Notes: generated by a model not told the origin, from the letters alone. A stretch of 64,000 bases of DNA from Muribaculaceae bacterium (GCA_017548365.1 JAFZAC010000028.1:17257-81256), one strand, 5' to 3'; numbered from the stretch's first letter, positions 9,801-18,092 are shown. Numbers and translations: made by a program.

Positions 9801-10190
9801 TGTCACATCACCGGCTGTAATCTCGCCGTCGCCATCCTGGTCTCCATTAACGAGACTGCTATCATCACCGTTCAACAAGAAATTATAAAGAGCTGTGATG
9901 TCGCCTGCAGTGAGGTTTCCGTCGCCGTCAACATCACCAGGCAGTGCTTGTCCGCCTTCTGAGCCTAGCCCAAACATCATTTGGAGCACGTTTGAAAGGC
10001 TATTACTGCCAGCTTGAACGCCATTGTTGGAAGCCACAAGCTGCCCATTCTCAAATTTCAGCATCAAATCCGTCGTAGGATATGACACTTCTGAACCATT
10101 GTTAAGATTCACGTTAAGGTATGGATAAATAGCCGCTGTAGCCGCTAAAACACCCAACGAAATTAATAAAGTTAAGATAGCTTTTTTCAT
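6879..10190 (-). CDS. Large secreted Cthe_2159-like beta-helix carbohydrate-binding protein with N-terminal dockerin-like module
   Basis: About 1103 residues. A signal peptide (MKKAILTLLISLGVLAATAA) is followed by a dockerin-like pair of calcium loops at about residues 85-138 (GDVDGDGNLTAGD, GDQDGDGEITAGD). Then comes a long right-handed beta-helix with many TINGGTVT-type rungs, resembling the Cthe_2159/PF14262 carbohydrate-binding family. A separate Ser/Tyr-rich beta domain at about 525-665 interrupts the helix. Two Gly-rich stretches lie near residues 860 and 1000, and a small Ser/Thr-rich beta domain ends the protein. The ATG at 10190 is preferred because a TACTTTTG box lies between it and the furthest upstream ATG at 10265. 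Binding of pectin-like or cellulose-like glycans is known for the founding member; the ligand here is unknown. Confidence 0.82.
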   Translation of the reverse strand: MKKAILTLLISLGVLAATAAIYPYLNVNLNNGSEVSYPTTDLMLKFENGQLVASNNGVQAGSNSLSNVLQMMFGLGSEGGQALPGDVDGDGNLTAGDITALYNFLLNGDDSSLVNGDQDGDGEITAGDVTFVYSLLLGGKGGTLGEITDGDQTMWVVTGDVSWAFTTEQLDAMPFVNGTSFTVQGKTFNVSDVDNIYVDNTPVADNTVDVAYNGNTAKVIVAGNIAKNMTATVNGAHVVALQDADVTDEITYTLAGNTTNGSFYQDGELKATVRLNGLTIHNPDSAAINIRDGKRIAVELVEGTTNTLTDGNNGSQKGCFAVKGHTEFKGAGILNITGNSKNAFWGKEYVEVKKTVGEINILGAKGDGFNINQYYQQNGGKVTIKNVEDDGIQVSYETDDNDQIVEEEENTGEVTLKDGTLDMTISNNNGGKGIKAASSFIMLKGTFKVVQSGNLTAGDGDVDYGTCVKAGGDILIHGGTIDFTNTAQGGKGLNADGTITIDEASTTTTINIKANGQGGTVEAGSSGSGETPQSYRIYVAKPTSTGPGGSSNAWTNMYLYKSDGTMVANITNNTVQKTSGYSTLTFYYYDFGQANSGTYYFKSDNYSSMGRTYIIQSATFSGPTSGEDIYYQLGGYSTTSSSSTYTRTYQLNNVTATYGGSSDIGEDTGTSYNAAGIKADGNITIDAGTITIANSGSMSKSIKSKATVTINGGTVTLTPSGAMQVINSDASYSSGIKAVDFVMNGGTLNITSSGVAGKGVSTTNITTNGGSITINNSGAAQAAGSTGDYYTAKGFKTDGNINLLGGTIYIKMTGTGGKGMKVNGNYVQGVSGGEGPTLTVITTGSAAGQSSGGGGFPGQPGGGGVSGSAKAIKVLGTIVINGGQSEVSTSTDGAEGIESKTSITINGGNHYYKAYDDGMNCAGAIRFLGGVTVVYSNGNDAVDSNYGRSGAIEIGNGCILAYTSKGDPEEGLDCDNNSYITITGNGYAISGGGSQGGGGGWGGSSGIGSAVQGYYLSTSSLSYSTGRYYTIANSSGTNLITYSVEAGFSSKLSLFTANGMTKNQSYTIKYSTTAPTNATTAWHGVYLGSTHQGTTSFTSFTAQ

Positions 10191-10234
10191 AAGCATAAAT
10201 GATATTATTATGTGAATTTTATTCAGAAAACTCA

Positions 10235-10242
10235 CAAAAGTA
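10235..10242 (-). promoter_or_regulatory. -7 box for the beta-helix protein gene
   Basis: TACTTTTG on the minus strand matches TAnnTTTG and lies 45 bp before the ATG at 10190. It excludes the more distant ATG at 10265 as the start if used. Confidence 0.55.
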
Positions 10243-10329
10243 TTGATTCTCAAATTATAAACCAATTTTTTTCAACAAAAGCCCCCATTTTTTAAGCAAA
10301 GAACAATATCAATGTTTCAGAAAAAAGTA

Positions 10330-11454
10330 TTATCGGTTGCGAAGCATTTCCAAAACTTGCTCAACAGGGAGAGAGTCGACGTGGTAGCCATCACGACCTG
10401 TCATGCTATCGGCCATGAACAGAGAGTTCCATAGTGCCTCGGCTGTAGCCTCGATGGTGGCAGCAAATATGGGAGACATCTGGCTATTGGCAAGTACGGT
10501 AGTGTTAAGAGTCTTGGCTTTGTCGTTAATAAGATTCTCGGGAGCGACCGATAATGCAATCACATAATCACCGCTGCCATTAGAAGCAATACCGCCAGTC
10601 TTGGCCATTCCCATCATTGCACGTTTAGCCACGCGCTCAAGATTACGCGAATCGAGCGGAGCATCGGTAATCACGACCATCATGCACGAGCCGTCAACAT
10701 TCTCGGTCTTGCGCACGTGATCAATGAAATCGTGCTTCTGCAGCTTCTGCCCCACCTGCACACCGTCAATCTCTAGGATACCGCCATAGTTGGTCTGCAC
10801 CAGCACACCAATGGTGTATCCTCCCAAAGATTCGGGCAACACTCGCGATGAGGTGCCTATGCCTCCCTTGAAGCCAAAACAGATAGTGCCAGTTCCAGCG
10901 CCCACGTTGCCTTGCTCCACAGGTCCGCCATGAGCGTTGTTAATTGCGTCAATTACCATTTGCGGAGTGATGTACATCTGACGTGTTTTGTTGAGGCGTC
11001 CATCGTTAGTTTCGCCCACCACGGCATTAACCGAGTTCTCGCGTTCACAACCTGGTTGCATCAATGTATAACGTATAGCACCTTCCATTCCAGCCGCCAC
11101 ACTAAGTGTGTTGGTGAGAATTACTGGAGTCTCGATATTACCGAGCTCACGTACCTGCGTCACTCCGGCGAGTTTGCCAAATCCGTTCCCCACATAGATA
11201 GCCGCTGGCACCTTGTTGCGGAATATATTCCCCTGATGCGGCACTATGGCCGTAACACCTGTGCGAATGCTGTCGCCCTCAATACAGGTGACATGCCCTA
11301 CGGTAACTCCAGGCACATCGGTAATGGCGTTATATTTTCCTGTTTCAAAAATTCCTGTGGGGAATCCCCATTCTCTCAATGTTTTGTGCTCCTGTGCCAT
11401 GAGTGGCATGGTGGCAATCGCAATGCTTATTGCAGCTAAAAAATATCGTTTCAT
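10330..11454 (-). CDS. P1 family (DmpA-type) peptidase
   Basis: An exported self-cleaving aminopeptidase of the DmpA/BapA family, which removes N-terminal D-, L- or beta-amino acids from short peptides. The signal peptide is MKRYFLAAISIAIATMPLMA. Family motifs are clear: GNVGAGTGTICFGFKGGIG at about 182-200, the processing site DG|SCMMVVITDAPL with S256 the predicted N-terminal nucleophile, and SNGSGD at 291-296. The length (374 aa) is normal. It lies 13 bp after an alpha/beta hydrolase gene on the same strand, so the two probably form an operon for peptide breakdown in the periplasm. The natural substrate cannot be told from sequence. Confidence 0.92.
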   Translation of the reverse strand: MKRYFLAAISIAIATMPLMAQEHKTLREWGFPTGIFETGKYNAITDVPGVTVGHVTCIEGDSIRTGVTAIVPHQGNIFRNKVPAAIYVGNGFGKLAGVTQVRELGNIETPVILTNTLSVAAGMEGAIRYTLMQPGCERENSVNAVVGETNDGRLNKTRQMYITPQMVIDAINNAHGGPVEQGNVGAGTGTICFGFKGGIGTSSRVLPESLGGYTIGVLVQTNYGGILEIDGVQVGQKLQKHDFIDHVRKTENVDGSCMMVVITDAPLDSRNLERVAKRAMMGMAKTGGIASNGSGDYVIALSVAPENLINDKAKTLNTTVLANSQMSPIFAATIEATAEALWNSLFMADSMTGRDGYHVDSLPVEQVLEMLRNR

Positions 11455-11467
11455 AGTATAGTTACTG

Positions 11468-12901
11468 TTATTTCTCGGGATATATCCCCTTTATAAAATC
11501 CTCGATAAGACCTAATGTAGTCCATGAAATATCACCTTGTGTGGCGTAGTTGAAGCTCTCGAGCTTACTAGCGCACTTCTGGAACATGTGGTTGTGCTGT
11601 GGCAGAAGTTCGCATCTCACATTCTTGACATTTGCCTTAAGAGCGTCGAATGTCTGGTCAGCATTCACCTGGAAGTCCCATTCGCCATTGAGGGCGAAAA
11701 CTGGGCATGTGATTTTCTCGAGGTAAGGCTTGGGATTGAAGCGAATAGAAGTCATATACCATGGCGAGGTCATAATAGCTACGCCTTGCTCAATCTGTTC
11801 GTTGGTGTAGCGTTGTAAAGTGGAGGAGGCAAAGCGCTTGCGCAGTGACTCGCACAACTCGGTTGTGTCGCCAATGTTGACAATATCATCGAAAATAGCC
11901 GTAATCTCGTCAACTTGTGTCGACGTATAAGGTACACCTTGCATTTCAAGGAGGGAAAGGTTTTGCTGTATCATCACGTCACGACCGCTGGCTGCTGGTC
12001 CTGCGAGAGAGACGACAAAGGCCACGCGCTTGTCGCTTGCGGCGTTGATGAAGGCAATCTGCCCACCCTCGCTATGACCTATATATCCGATGCGCGTGTG
12101 ATCTATACCATCGACTGTCGTCAGGAAATCGAAGGCTGCCTGTGCGTCGCGTGCGAAGTCGATTGTAGTCTCGCAGCCTTCTAATGGGCTCGACTCTCCT
12201 GCTCCGCGGTCGTCGTAGCACAGCACTGCAACTCCACGGCTATGCAGATAGTGGGCAATAGAGGCATAAGGCTTGAGACCCATCATGGCGCCGTCGCGGT
12301 CCTGAGTGCCGCTTCCTGAGACGATAATTGCTGCGGGAAACCCATTTCCTCCACTACCCGATGGCATATATAGAGTGCCAGCAAGGGTCACACCATCGTG
12401 ACCGAACTTCACTTCTTGAAATTCATAACTGCCCTTCCATTCTTCACAAGGTTTTATTTTTGTGCTATCACCGTCAATTACTCTTAGTTCTTCAGGCTTT
12501 TTAGGCTTAATGTATGTCACTACCCCACCTGTGTCATGCTCTACGCATCCAAGCTCGAGCGGCAACTCAAAGCCATTTTGTGAAAATGTACCTACGATAG
12601 TGTTACCCCTGCTTTCGTCTATTGCTCCGTTATAGCATGCATTGATCGACGGCACTTTTATTTCTATCTTATAATATCCAGGCAATCGTGTGGCTTCGCA
12701 TGGGATTCCTGTAGCACCCTGATCGGGTGAGTCGAGCGTGGCGCTGAGTGTTCCATCTTGTAACTCATGGATGTTGAATACCACTCTCAGCTGCGCCTGT
12801 CCAAGGTCCAAAGTGCCTTCCCACTTGCCCGAGAACGACATGGCATTAACAGCAATGCTGATGCTCAAAAGCATTATTGCTGATATAATAAACTTCTTCA
12901 T
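11468..12901 (-). CDS. Exported alpha/beta hydrolase (S33/prolyl oligopeptidase-like)
   Basis: A 477-residue serine hydrolase with signal peptide MKKFIISAIMLLSISIAVNA. An N-terminal beta domain (about 22-130) begins SGKWEGTLDLG. The hydrolase domain carries the oxyanion/phosphate-type VSGSGTQDRDG at about 195 and the nucleophile elbow GHSEGG with S277. A likely acid (NGEWDFQ) and histidine (LPQHNHMF) lie near the C terminus. This layout is common among Bacteroidetes secreted esterases/peptidases. It is the first gene of a two-gene operon with the DmpA-type peptidase. A TACTTTTG promoter lies 31 bp upstream, divergent from the dockerin gene at 13017. Confidence 0.88.
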   Translation of the reverse strand: MKKFIISAIMLLSISIAVNAMSFSGKWEGTLDLGQAQLRVVFNIHELQDGTLSATLDSPDQGATGIPCEATRLPGYYKIEIKVPSINACYNGAIDESRGNTIVGTFSQNGFELPLELGCVEHDTGGVVTYIKPKKPEELRVIDGDSTKIKPCEEWKGSYEFQEVKFGHDGVTLAGTLYMPSGSGGNGFPAAIIVSGSGTQDRDGAMMGLKPYASIAHYLHSRGVAVLCYDDRGAGESSPLEGCETTIDFARDAQAAFDFLTTVDGIDHTRIGYIGHSEGGQIAFINAASDKRVAFVVSLAGPAASGRDVMIQQNLSLLEMQGVPYTSTQVDEITAIFDDIVNIGDTTELCESLRKRFASSTLQRYTNEQIEQGVAIMTSPWYMTSIRFNPKPYLEKITCPVFALNGEWDFQVNADQTFDALKANVKNVRCELLPQHNHMFQKCASKLESFNYATQGDISWTTLGLIEDFIKGIYPEK

Positions 12902-12931
12902 AGCAATCTAACTTTTTGATTTTTACAAGTA

Positions 12932-12939
12932 CAAAAGTA
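12932..12939 (-). promoter_or_regulatory. -7 box of the hydrolase-peptidase operon
   Basis: TACTTTTG on the minus strand, exact TAnnTTTG match, 31 bp before the ATG at 12901. Confidence 0.6.
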
Positions 12940-12980
12940 ATAATTTATTTTAGTTTTCTCAATTTTTCAATTATTTTTAT

Positions 12981-12988
12981 TAAATTTG
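12981..12988 (+). promoter_or_regulatory. -7 box of the dockerin protein gene
   Basis: TAAATTTG matches TAnnTTTG and is 29 bp before the ATG at 13017. It is divergent from the box at 12932-12939, so the two genes share a short control region. Confidence 0.6.
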
Positions 12989-13016
12989 CACAGAATAACC
13001 TAAAAACATAATAATC

Positions 13017-15338
13017 ATGTACAAATCTTTATTACTTTCAATATTCTTGTGGATATCTGTGACGGCAGTGGCTGCTACCTATCCGGCAAGTTACTACACC
13101 CTTGCGCCCGAGATTACAAATGTGGTGGGTGACGTGAACAACGATGGTGTTGTGTCGAGTGTTGACGTGACAGCACTTTACAACTACCTACTCAATGGTG
13201 ATTCCAGCTCAATCGTCAATGGCGACCAAGATGGTGACGGCATTATAACATCGGTAGACATAACGATGATATACAATGTTTTGCTCAATGGTTCCAGCTC
13301 GCAAGCTACCAGAATCACCATGAATGAATACATCAGCGCTACATCATCGGGTGCGCCAACTCAACACGTCTGGAAAAACACCGAAGATGTCATCTACATC
13401 ACACTTGATGGCGTGGAGCAGAACATGTATGTGCTGGTGCGTAGCGGTGGCAAGTGGACGCTCAGGGATATTACCGGAAGCAACAAGGCTGGATTCAAGA
13501 CCAGTGGAACAATTAAGGCCATGTGGGTACGTGGCGCCAACTGGTCAACCGATCAAGTGGGCGATCTCAACATTCCCCAAGACTGCGCCTTTGGCTCCGG
13601 CACATACGCTTGCAGTGGCAAAACAGTGGGCATCAACTTACCTCTTGAGCTATATGAGAGCAAAATCATCCTTGGTGGAACCAATGTCAACACATCCACC
13701 AGCATGACTTATTGCCAACACATAACAAGCCTTCAAAACATCAACAATTTCATCAACGGCATTGGTTATGAAAACGAATCTGTCACCGTCGCACCTAAGG
13801 CTAAGCTGATTAACGGTCAATATGTGATTTATGCGCGTCACGTGGATGTCAACAGCTCAGGTAATACCGTGTTCCATGTAACGTTGCCCGACACCCGCAG
13901 TTTTAGGTACACCGCCAACTTTGAGTTTAAACCAGGGCAAGTCTACACCCTTATGAATCCTGGCCCTGGCACGGGATGGACGCGCGACTTTGTAATAGGG
14001 TATTACGATTCGGCTTATGACCCCAATAACAGCTTTATAGCACTTAACGATAACGGTTCCACCAATCAAATCACACTTCCTGTGGGATACGATTTGAATC
14101 TCGTGCCTAAGGAGGGAGGAATGACGATATATGACGGAACTGTCCAAAACCTTCAGGTTTCTAACACCACATGCGTCACTACCTACAACAGCACCTTTGT
14201 CACGCCCACCATTCGTGCCCAAGAAGTAGGAACTTCACTTATCTATTTCAAATACACAACACCCTATGGAGATACTTTCACCTACTCAATTAAAGTCACC
14301 GTAAATCCTTCTCTATGGCTTTATGGATATACTATAAAAAACAACAAAAGTGTGCCTACCATCTACTATAACATGAAAGGCACTTCGGCTCCTAAAATCG
14401 GCGATGACACAGGCAACCAGGAAGTGTCGGGATTCTCGATGAGCAAGGGCCATGCCGCAGCAATTGTAAAGGGTTCAAGCACTTGCAAACTGTTCAAGAA
14501 TTCTAACTCACCCTATTACTACGGAAGCTATACTGAGAAATACGACATTGGATTACCAAACGAAAAATGGGTGTATATGGATCCTGATGAGAACATTTAT
14601 TACAACAAGGCATCATCATCGGGAGAGTATGATTATGTTATGAAGAATAACACGGTAATGCTTACAAGCTCTAATGCAAACCGCCCGTTTAGCAATTTCA
14701 AAGTTGACTACACCACTGGCAAAATTGCTTGCGTGAACAGTTATAGCAATAGTTCCGAGCTCTATATCTTGGGAATAGGCTTAGTGAGGGGCGATTATGG
14801 CCATGACAACTTGCATTGGGGACCAAATGGCACCAGCACCGGTGAAAGGGTTACTTATAGCTATAATTATGCCTTCAGTAATGACCGCCTAATCCTTAGG
14901 GTACACCGTCAAAAAACCCAATTTGGAGAACACGACAATGAGATGATATATAACGACAACTACTATTTCTACATCTACAACTCCCTCGGTCAGCAATTGT
15001 CATCGCCCACATACAACCCGAATGGATTTAGTTATTCAATGTTATATGACGGCAACACGTTATTCTATGTCTCGAATAGCACGCTTGGGGAGTTTACTAC
15101 TATTGTGGGAAATAACGTTAGCACTATAACTACCAACAAAAAGAATATCTATAAAGTTGGCTACAAGGACGGATATGTCTATGGCTTGCGCCGCGTGAAT
15201 GAGTCGGGTAAATTAATTCACTACTTCTTCTTTGGCTCTCTCAGTCAAGTGCTAAACAATACTTGCACCGAGATAACCCTAGGAGAATATCCTGACTTCA
15301 CTATTAATGGTATATTCTTCGAGACTTCTAAGAATTGA
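13017..15338 (+). CDS. Secreted protein with N-terminal dockerin-like module
   Basis: The 773-residue product starts with a signal peptide (MYKSLLLSIFLWISVTAVAA). A dockerin-like module follows at about residues 37-93 with two calcium loops (GDVNNDGVVSSVD and GDQDGDGIITSVD). The next part (about 100-330) contains starch/choice-of-anchor-like beta motifs (YITLDGVEQNMYVLVRSG, FRYTANFEFKPGQVYTL). A Big-like beta domain lies at about 350-435, and the C-terminal half is rich in Tyr/Asn/Ser and may form a propeller. The DNA of the dockerin is very close to that at the end of the C10 protease gene. The catalytic or binding role is not recognised. Confidence 0.75.
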   Translation: MYKSLLLSIFLWISVTAVAATYPASYYTLAPEITNVVGDVNNDGVVSSVDVTALYNYLLNGDSSSIVNGDQDGDGIITSVDITMIYNVLLNGSSSQATRITMNEYISATSSGAPTQHVWKNTEDVIYITLDGVEQNMYVLVRSGGKWTLRDITGSNKAGFKTSGTIKAMWVRGANWSTDQVGDLNIPQDCAFGSGTYACSGKTVGINLPLELYESKIILGGTNVNTSTSMTYCQHITSLQNINNFINGIGYENESVTVAPKAKLINGQYVIYARHVDVNSSGNTVFHVTLPDTRSFRYTANFEFKPGQVYTLMNPGPGTGWTRDFVIGYYDSAYDPNNSFIALNDNGSTNQITLPVGYDLNLVPKEGGMTIYDGTVQNLQVSNTTCVTTYNSTFVTPTIRAQEVGTSLIYFKYTTPYGDTFTYSIKVTVNPSLWLYGYTIKNNKSVPTIYYNMKGTSAPKIGDDTGNQEVSGFSMSKGHAAAIVKGSSTCKLFKNSNSPYYYGSYTEKYDIGLPNEKWVYMDPDENIYYNKASSSGEYDYVMKNNTVMLTSSNANRPFSNFKVDYTTGKIACVNSYSNSSELYILGIGLVRGDYGHDNLHWGPNGTSTGERVTYSYNYAFSNDRLILRVHRQKTQFGEHDNEMIYNDNYYFYIYNSLGQQLSSPTYNPNGFSYSMLYDGNTLFYVSNSTLGEFTTIVGNNVSTITTNKKNIYKVGYKDGYVYGLRRVNESGKLIHYFFFGSLSQVLNNTCTEITLGEYPDFTINGIFFETSKN

Positions 15339-15409
15339 TAGGCTCGTTTCATTGCCACAGAATAATTGTTGCAACGATTCAGAACAACTAATTATATATA
15401 TTATTCTTG

Positions 15410-15447
15410 CGACAACCTTGCAGACGCAAACTGCAAGGTTGTCGTTT
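15410..15447 (+). terminator. Intrinsic terminator of the dockerin protein gene
   Basis: A perfect 14-bp stem CGACAACCTTGCAG/CTGCAAGGTTGTCG with a 7-nt loop, followed by TTTTC. Confidence 0.85.
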
Positions 15448-15471
15448 TCATTATAGGGTGTTTTTTGGGTG

Positions 15472-15479
15472 TAAATTTG
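15472..15479 (+). promoter_or_regulatory. -7 box of the vWA gene
   Basis: TAAATTTG, exact TAnnTTTG match, 53 bp before the ATG at 15532. It sits directly after the preceding terminator. Confidence 0.55.
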
Positions 15480-15531
15480 CGGTGTGAAAACTGAAAAACC
15501 GCATTTATTCATCTTTAAAACACATTGAATT

Positions 15532-16215
15532 ATGGAAACTATCAATCGTACAAAAGTCTACAACGTAATCATTCTTGACAAGAGCGGCTCAATGAGCAGC
15601 ATCGCACGTCAAGCCATCGATGGCGTGAATGAAACCATCGCCTCAATAAAACGCAGCCAGGAAACACATCCTGACCAGGACAACCAGCTTACACTGGTCG
15701 CCTTCTGTGGCTGTGAAATAAAAAAAATCTATGAGCAAACACCCATCGGAGAGGTGAAGCCCATCACCAACCGTGACTACATGCCTTGCTGCATGACACC
15801 TCTATATGATGCCATGGGTACCACTATCTCGACAGTGCATCGCTTGATGGAGAGCGAGAAGAACGCTATTGCTAGTGTAACCATTATCACCGATGGTTAT
15901 GAGAACGCGTCAAAAGAGTACTCTCACGCAGCTCTCAAGAGCCTTATCGAGGCCTACAAGAGTGAGGGTTGGCTATTTGCCTACATTGGTGCCGACCACG
16001 ATGTCGAGGCCGTCTCGTTCTCGCTTTCAATTGACAATAGCATGGCTTTTGAAAAGACCGACGCGGGCACTAGAGACATGTTCTGCAACTTTATGGAAAG
16101 CCGTAGCTCATATGTTGAAGATGTGGCTGATATTATAAGCAGCGAAGAGCTTGAAGCAGACGAAAAAAGGAGGATATTGCGCAAGCGCTCGAAATCGTTT
16201 TTCAAGAGAAAGTAA
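15532..16215 (+). CDS. von Willebrand factor type A domain protein
   Basis: A cytoplasmic 227-residue protein made almost entirely of one vWA domain. The metal-binding MIDAS motif is intact: DKSGSM at D16/S18/S20, the Thr in CCMTPLYDAMG and the Asp in IITDGYENAS. No signal peptide or membrane segment is seen. The C terminus is strongly basic (RRILRKRSKSFFKRK). Such small stand-alone vWA proteins often act in protein assemblies or as metal-dependent adaptors, but no partner (MoxR ATPase or the like) is adjacent. The gene has its own promoter and terminator. Confidence 0.87.
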   Translation: METINRTKVYNVIILDKSGSMSSIARQAIDGVNETIASIKRSQETHPDQDNQLTLVAFCGCEIKKIYEQTPIGEVKPITNRDYMPCCMTPLYDAMGTTISTVHRLMESEKNAIASVTIITDGYENASKEYSHAALKSLIEAYKSEGWLFAYIGADHDVEAVSFSLSIDNSMAFEKTDAGTRDMFCNFMESRSSYVEDVADIISSEELEADEKRRILRKRSKSFFKRK

Positions 16216-16230
16216 CTGATAATTAGTGTC

Positions 16231-16265
16231 AAGTGTGTCATGTGTAATTACATGGCACACTTTTT
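16231..16265 (+). terminator. Intrinsic terminator of the vWA gene
   Basis: A 13-bp stem AAGTGTGTCATGT/ACATGGCACACTT with one G-U pair and a 6-nt loop, ending in five T. Confidence 0.85.
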
Positions 16266-16306
16266 GCTATTTTTATCATTTGTACTACTGCAAAAACTAA
16301 TAAATC

Positions 16307-17476
16307 ATGTCAGCTTTTATTCGGAATATTCCACTATTAAAAAAAAGTTTGCGTTTCGGCGTAATCTATGTTGTTACATCCATTAGAAAACTAGATGACG
16401 TCGACAAGGCGATGTATATGAATTTGCCACCACGATTAATGGGATGGCTTAGGTCGCTCACGGGGTTTGACATCGAAGTTATCGAATCGCCCGATGTACG
16501 AGGAACGACATTAATGGCACGGCGCATCAATATTAGCAATGTGGATACCCAAGCAGTAGTTGAGATGCCGCTCACTTACGAGTCATTTCGCGATGTTTCC
16601 CGGTTTGTCAAGAGTGCGACCGATGTACTGAGCACCGAAAAAGGCGACCTGGTTCTTGAACAGGAAGCAAACCGGAAGGCGACTAGAAGCTTGATTGATG
16701 ATAGTTATTGTGATTATTTTGAAGAAGAAAGTTTCCAACCAAAGGAAAAGAAGTCAAAGAGGCTATTTAGAAACTGGTTTATCCGCAAGAAAAATAAATC
16801 CAAAAAATGTATTATTGAAGAAAGCGATAGAGATTACAATGATGAGGAAGAGCATGAGATGCCTGCTGCTCCTGCATCCTTGGCTCCTACTGAGGTTGAC
16901 TTGGAGGAAGAAAAAGAATTACTGAGTATCGAGCAGCAGAAAGAGGAAGCCTTGAAGGCCATACAGGCCCAAATTATTGAATTTGTGAGAATATATCAGG
17001 CCGACCCGTCGGAATTGATCCATACCTTGCTTGAGGGAAAGATAGTGATTGGCAAAGAAGAGCAACAAAGTCCGTTGGTAGTCAACAATGATCTAAAGAT
17101 AGTGCTTCCCCATTATAACGAGATGGAGGTAAAAATGCCAGCCATGTGCCGCACCATCTACATCCTGTTCTTGAAACATAATGAGGGAATAGCGTTGCGC
17201 AATATCTCAGACCACCGCGCAGAACTTGAGGACATATACTCGATGGTGATGCCCGGGCGCAGCGAAGAAAGGGCCAAGGAGGCCATCGACAACCTTATTG
17301 ACCCTATGAGCAACACCCTCAACGAGTATATCTCAAAAATCAAACGCTGCTTCAAGACTTGCATCATTGATGATGAGCTAGCCAACAAATATTGCATCAC
17401 CGGCAAGCGCGGCAAGCCCTACAGCATTGCCCTCGACCCCACGCTCATTACTTTGCCTAGAGCCGTGACAGAATAA
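16307..17476 (+). CDS. Conserved cytoplasmic protein of unknown function
   Basis: Not recognised. The 389-residue protein has three visible parts. About 1-120 is a globular domain with no signal peptide. About 125-215 is a highly charged, low-complexity linker with Lys- and Glu-rich runs. About 275-389 is a C-terminal domain beginning CRTIYILFLKHNEGIALRNI and continuing ISKIKRCFKTCIIDDELANK and YCITGKRGKPYSIALD. The C-terminal part is of a type I associate with Bacteroidetes hypothetical proteins; a winged-helix fold is possible but unproven. It follows the vWA gene after a terminator, with an imperfect -7 box (TATCATTTG) before it, so it is probably transcribed separately. Confidence 0.7.
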   Translation: MSAFIRNIPLLKKSLRFGVIYVVTSIRKLDDVDKAMYMNLPPRLMGWLRSLTGFDIEVIESPDVRGTTLMARRINISNVDTQAVVEMPLTYESFRDVSRFVKSATDVLSTEKGDLVLEQEANRKATRSLIDDSYCDYFEEESFQPKEKKSKRLFRNWFIRKKNKSKKCIIEESDRDYNDEEEHEMPAAPASLAPTEVDLEEEKELLSIEQQKEEALKAIQAQIIEFVRIYQADPSELIHTLLEGKIVIGKEEQQSPLVVNNDLKIVLPHYNEMEVKMPAMCRTIYILFLKHNEGIALRNISDHRAELEDIYSMVMPGRSEERAKEAIDNLIDPMSNTLNEYISKIKRCFKTCIIDDELANKYCITGKRGKPYSIALDPTLITLPRAVTE

Positions 17477-17479
17477 ACA

Positions 17480-17498
17480 ACCACGGTAGAACCGTGGT
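17480..17498. terminator. Short hairpin between convergent genes
   Basis: A perfect 8-bp stem ACCACGGT/ACCGTGGT with a 3-nt loop, four bases after the stop at 17476. No strong T run follows on the plus strand; on the minus strand TGTTTATTC follows. It may be a weak terminator for one or both genes. Confidence 0.4.
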
Positions 17499-17522
17499 AT
17501 AGAGGACTTTATTGAGATTGTT

Positions 17523-18071
17523 TTATCTTTTAATTGAGGATTGTCCTTTGAGTGCAGTGAAGAAGTGCCACATGACGATGGCTGCCGAGCAGGCAATGTT
17601 GAGCGAATGCTTGGTGCCGAGTTGTGGAATTTCGATGCAGTGGTCGCTGGCATCAACAACCGCCTGACTCACACCCTTGACTTCGTTGCCAAAAACAAGG
17701 GCGTATTTTTTGCCTTTTTCGATTGGGAATTGCTCTAGACTGACGCTGCCGTGCACCTGCTCGATAGAGCAGACGGTGAAGCCTTGCTCACGCAATTGCT
17801 CTACTGCCTCGACTGCAGTCTTGTGATAGGACCACTCTACCGAGTCCTCGGCACCGAGAGCAGTCTTGTGAATCTCATGGCTTGGCGGCTTGCCAGTGAT
17901 GCCACAAAGTGCTACATGTTTAATAACGAAAGCGTCGGCAGTGCGAAACACACTGCCCACGTTCATCTCACTGCGCACGTCGTCGAGCACAACAGCCACA
18001 GGGATTTTTTCTGTTTTTTTGAACTCCTCGGTGCTGATGCGATGGAGGTCAAGCATTGATTTCTTTTGCAT
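17523..18071 (-). CDS. SpoU/TrmH family RNA 2'-O-methyltransferase
   Basis: Uses S-adenosylmethionine to methylate a ribose in tRNA or rRNA; the target nucleotide cannot be told from sequence. The three SPOUT motifs are present: VVLDDVRSEMNVGSVFRTAD (about 28-47), YALVFGNEVKGVSQ (about 123-136) and IPQLGTKHSLNIACSAAI (about 148-165). At 182 residues it is a short stand-alone form without the N-terminal L30e-like substrate-binding domain found in RlmB-type members. It is on the reverse strand, next to pgi with a small AT-rich repeat array between them. Confidence 0.9.
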   Translation of the reverse strand: MQKKSMLDLHRISTEEFKKTEKIPVAVVLDDVRSEMNVGSVFRTADAFVIKHVALCGITGKPPSHEIHKTALGAEDSVEWSYHKTAVEAVEQLREQGFTVCSIEQVHGSVSLEQFPIEKGKKYALVFGNEVKGVSQAVVDASDHCIEIPQLGTKHSLNIACSAAIVMWHFFTALKGQSSIKR

Positions 18072-18092
18072 TTAATCAGCTATCTTAAAGCT

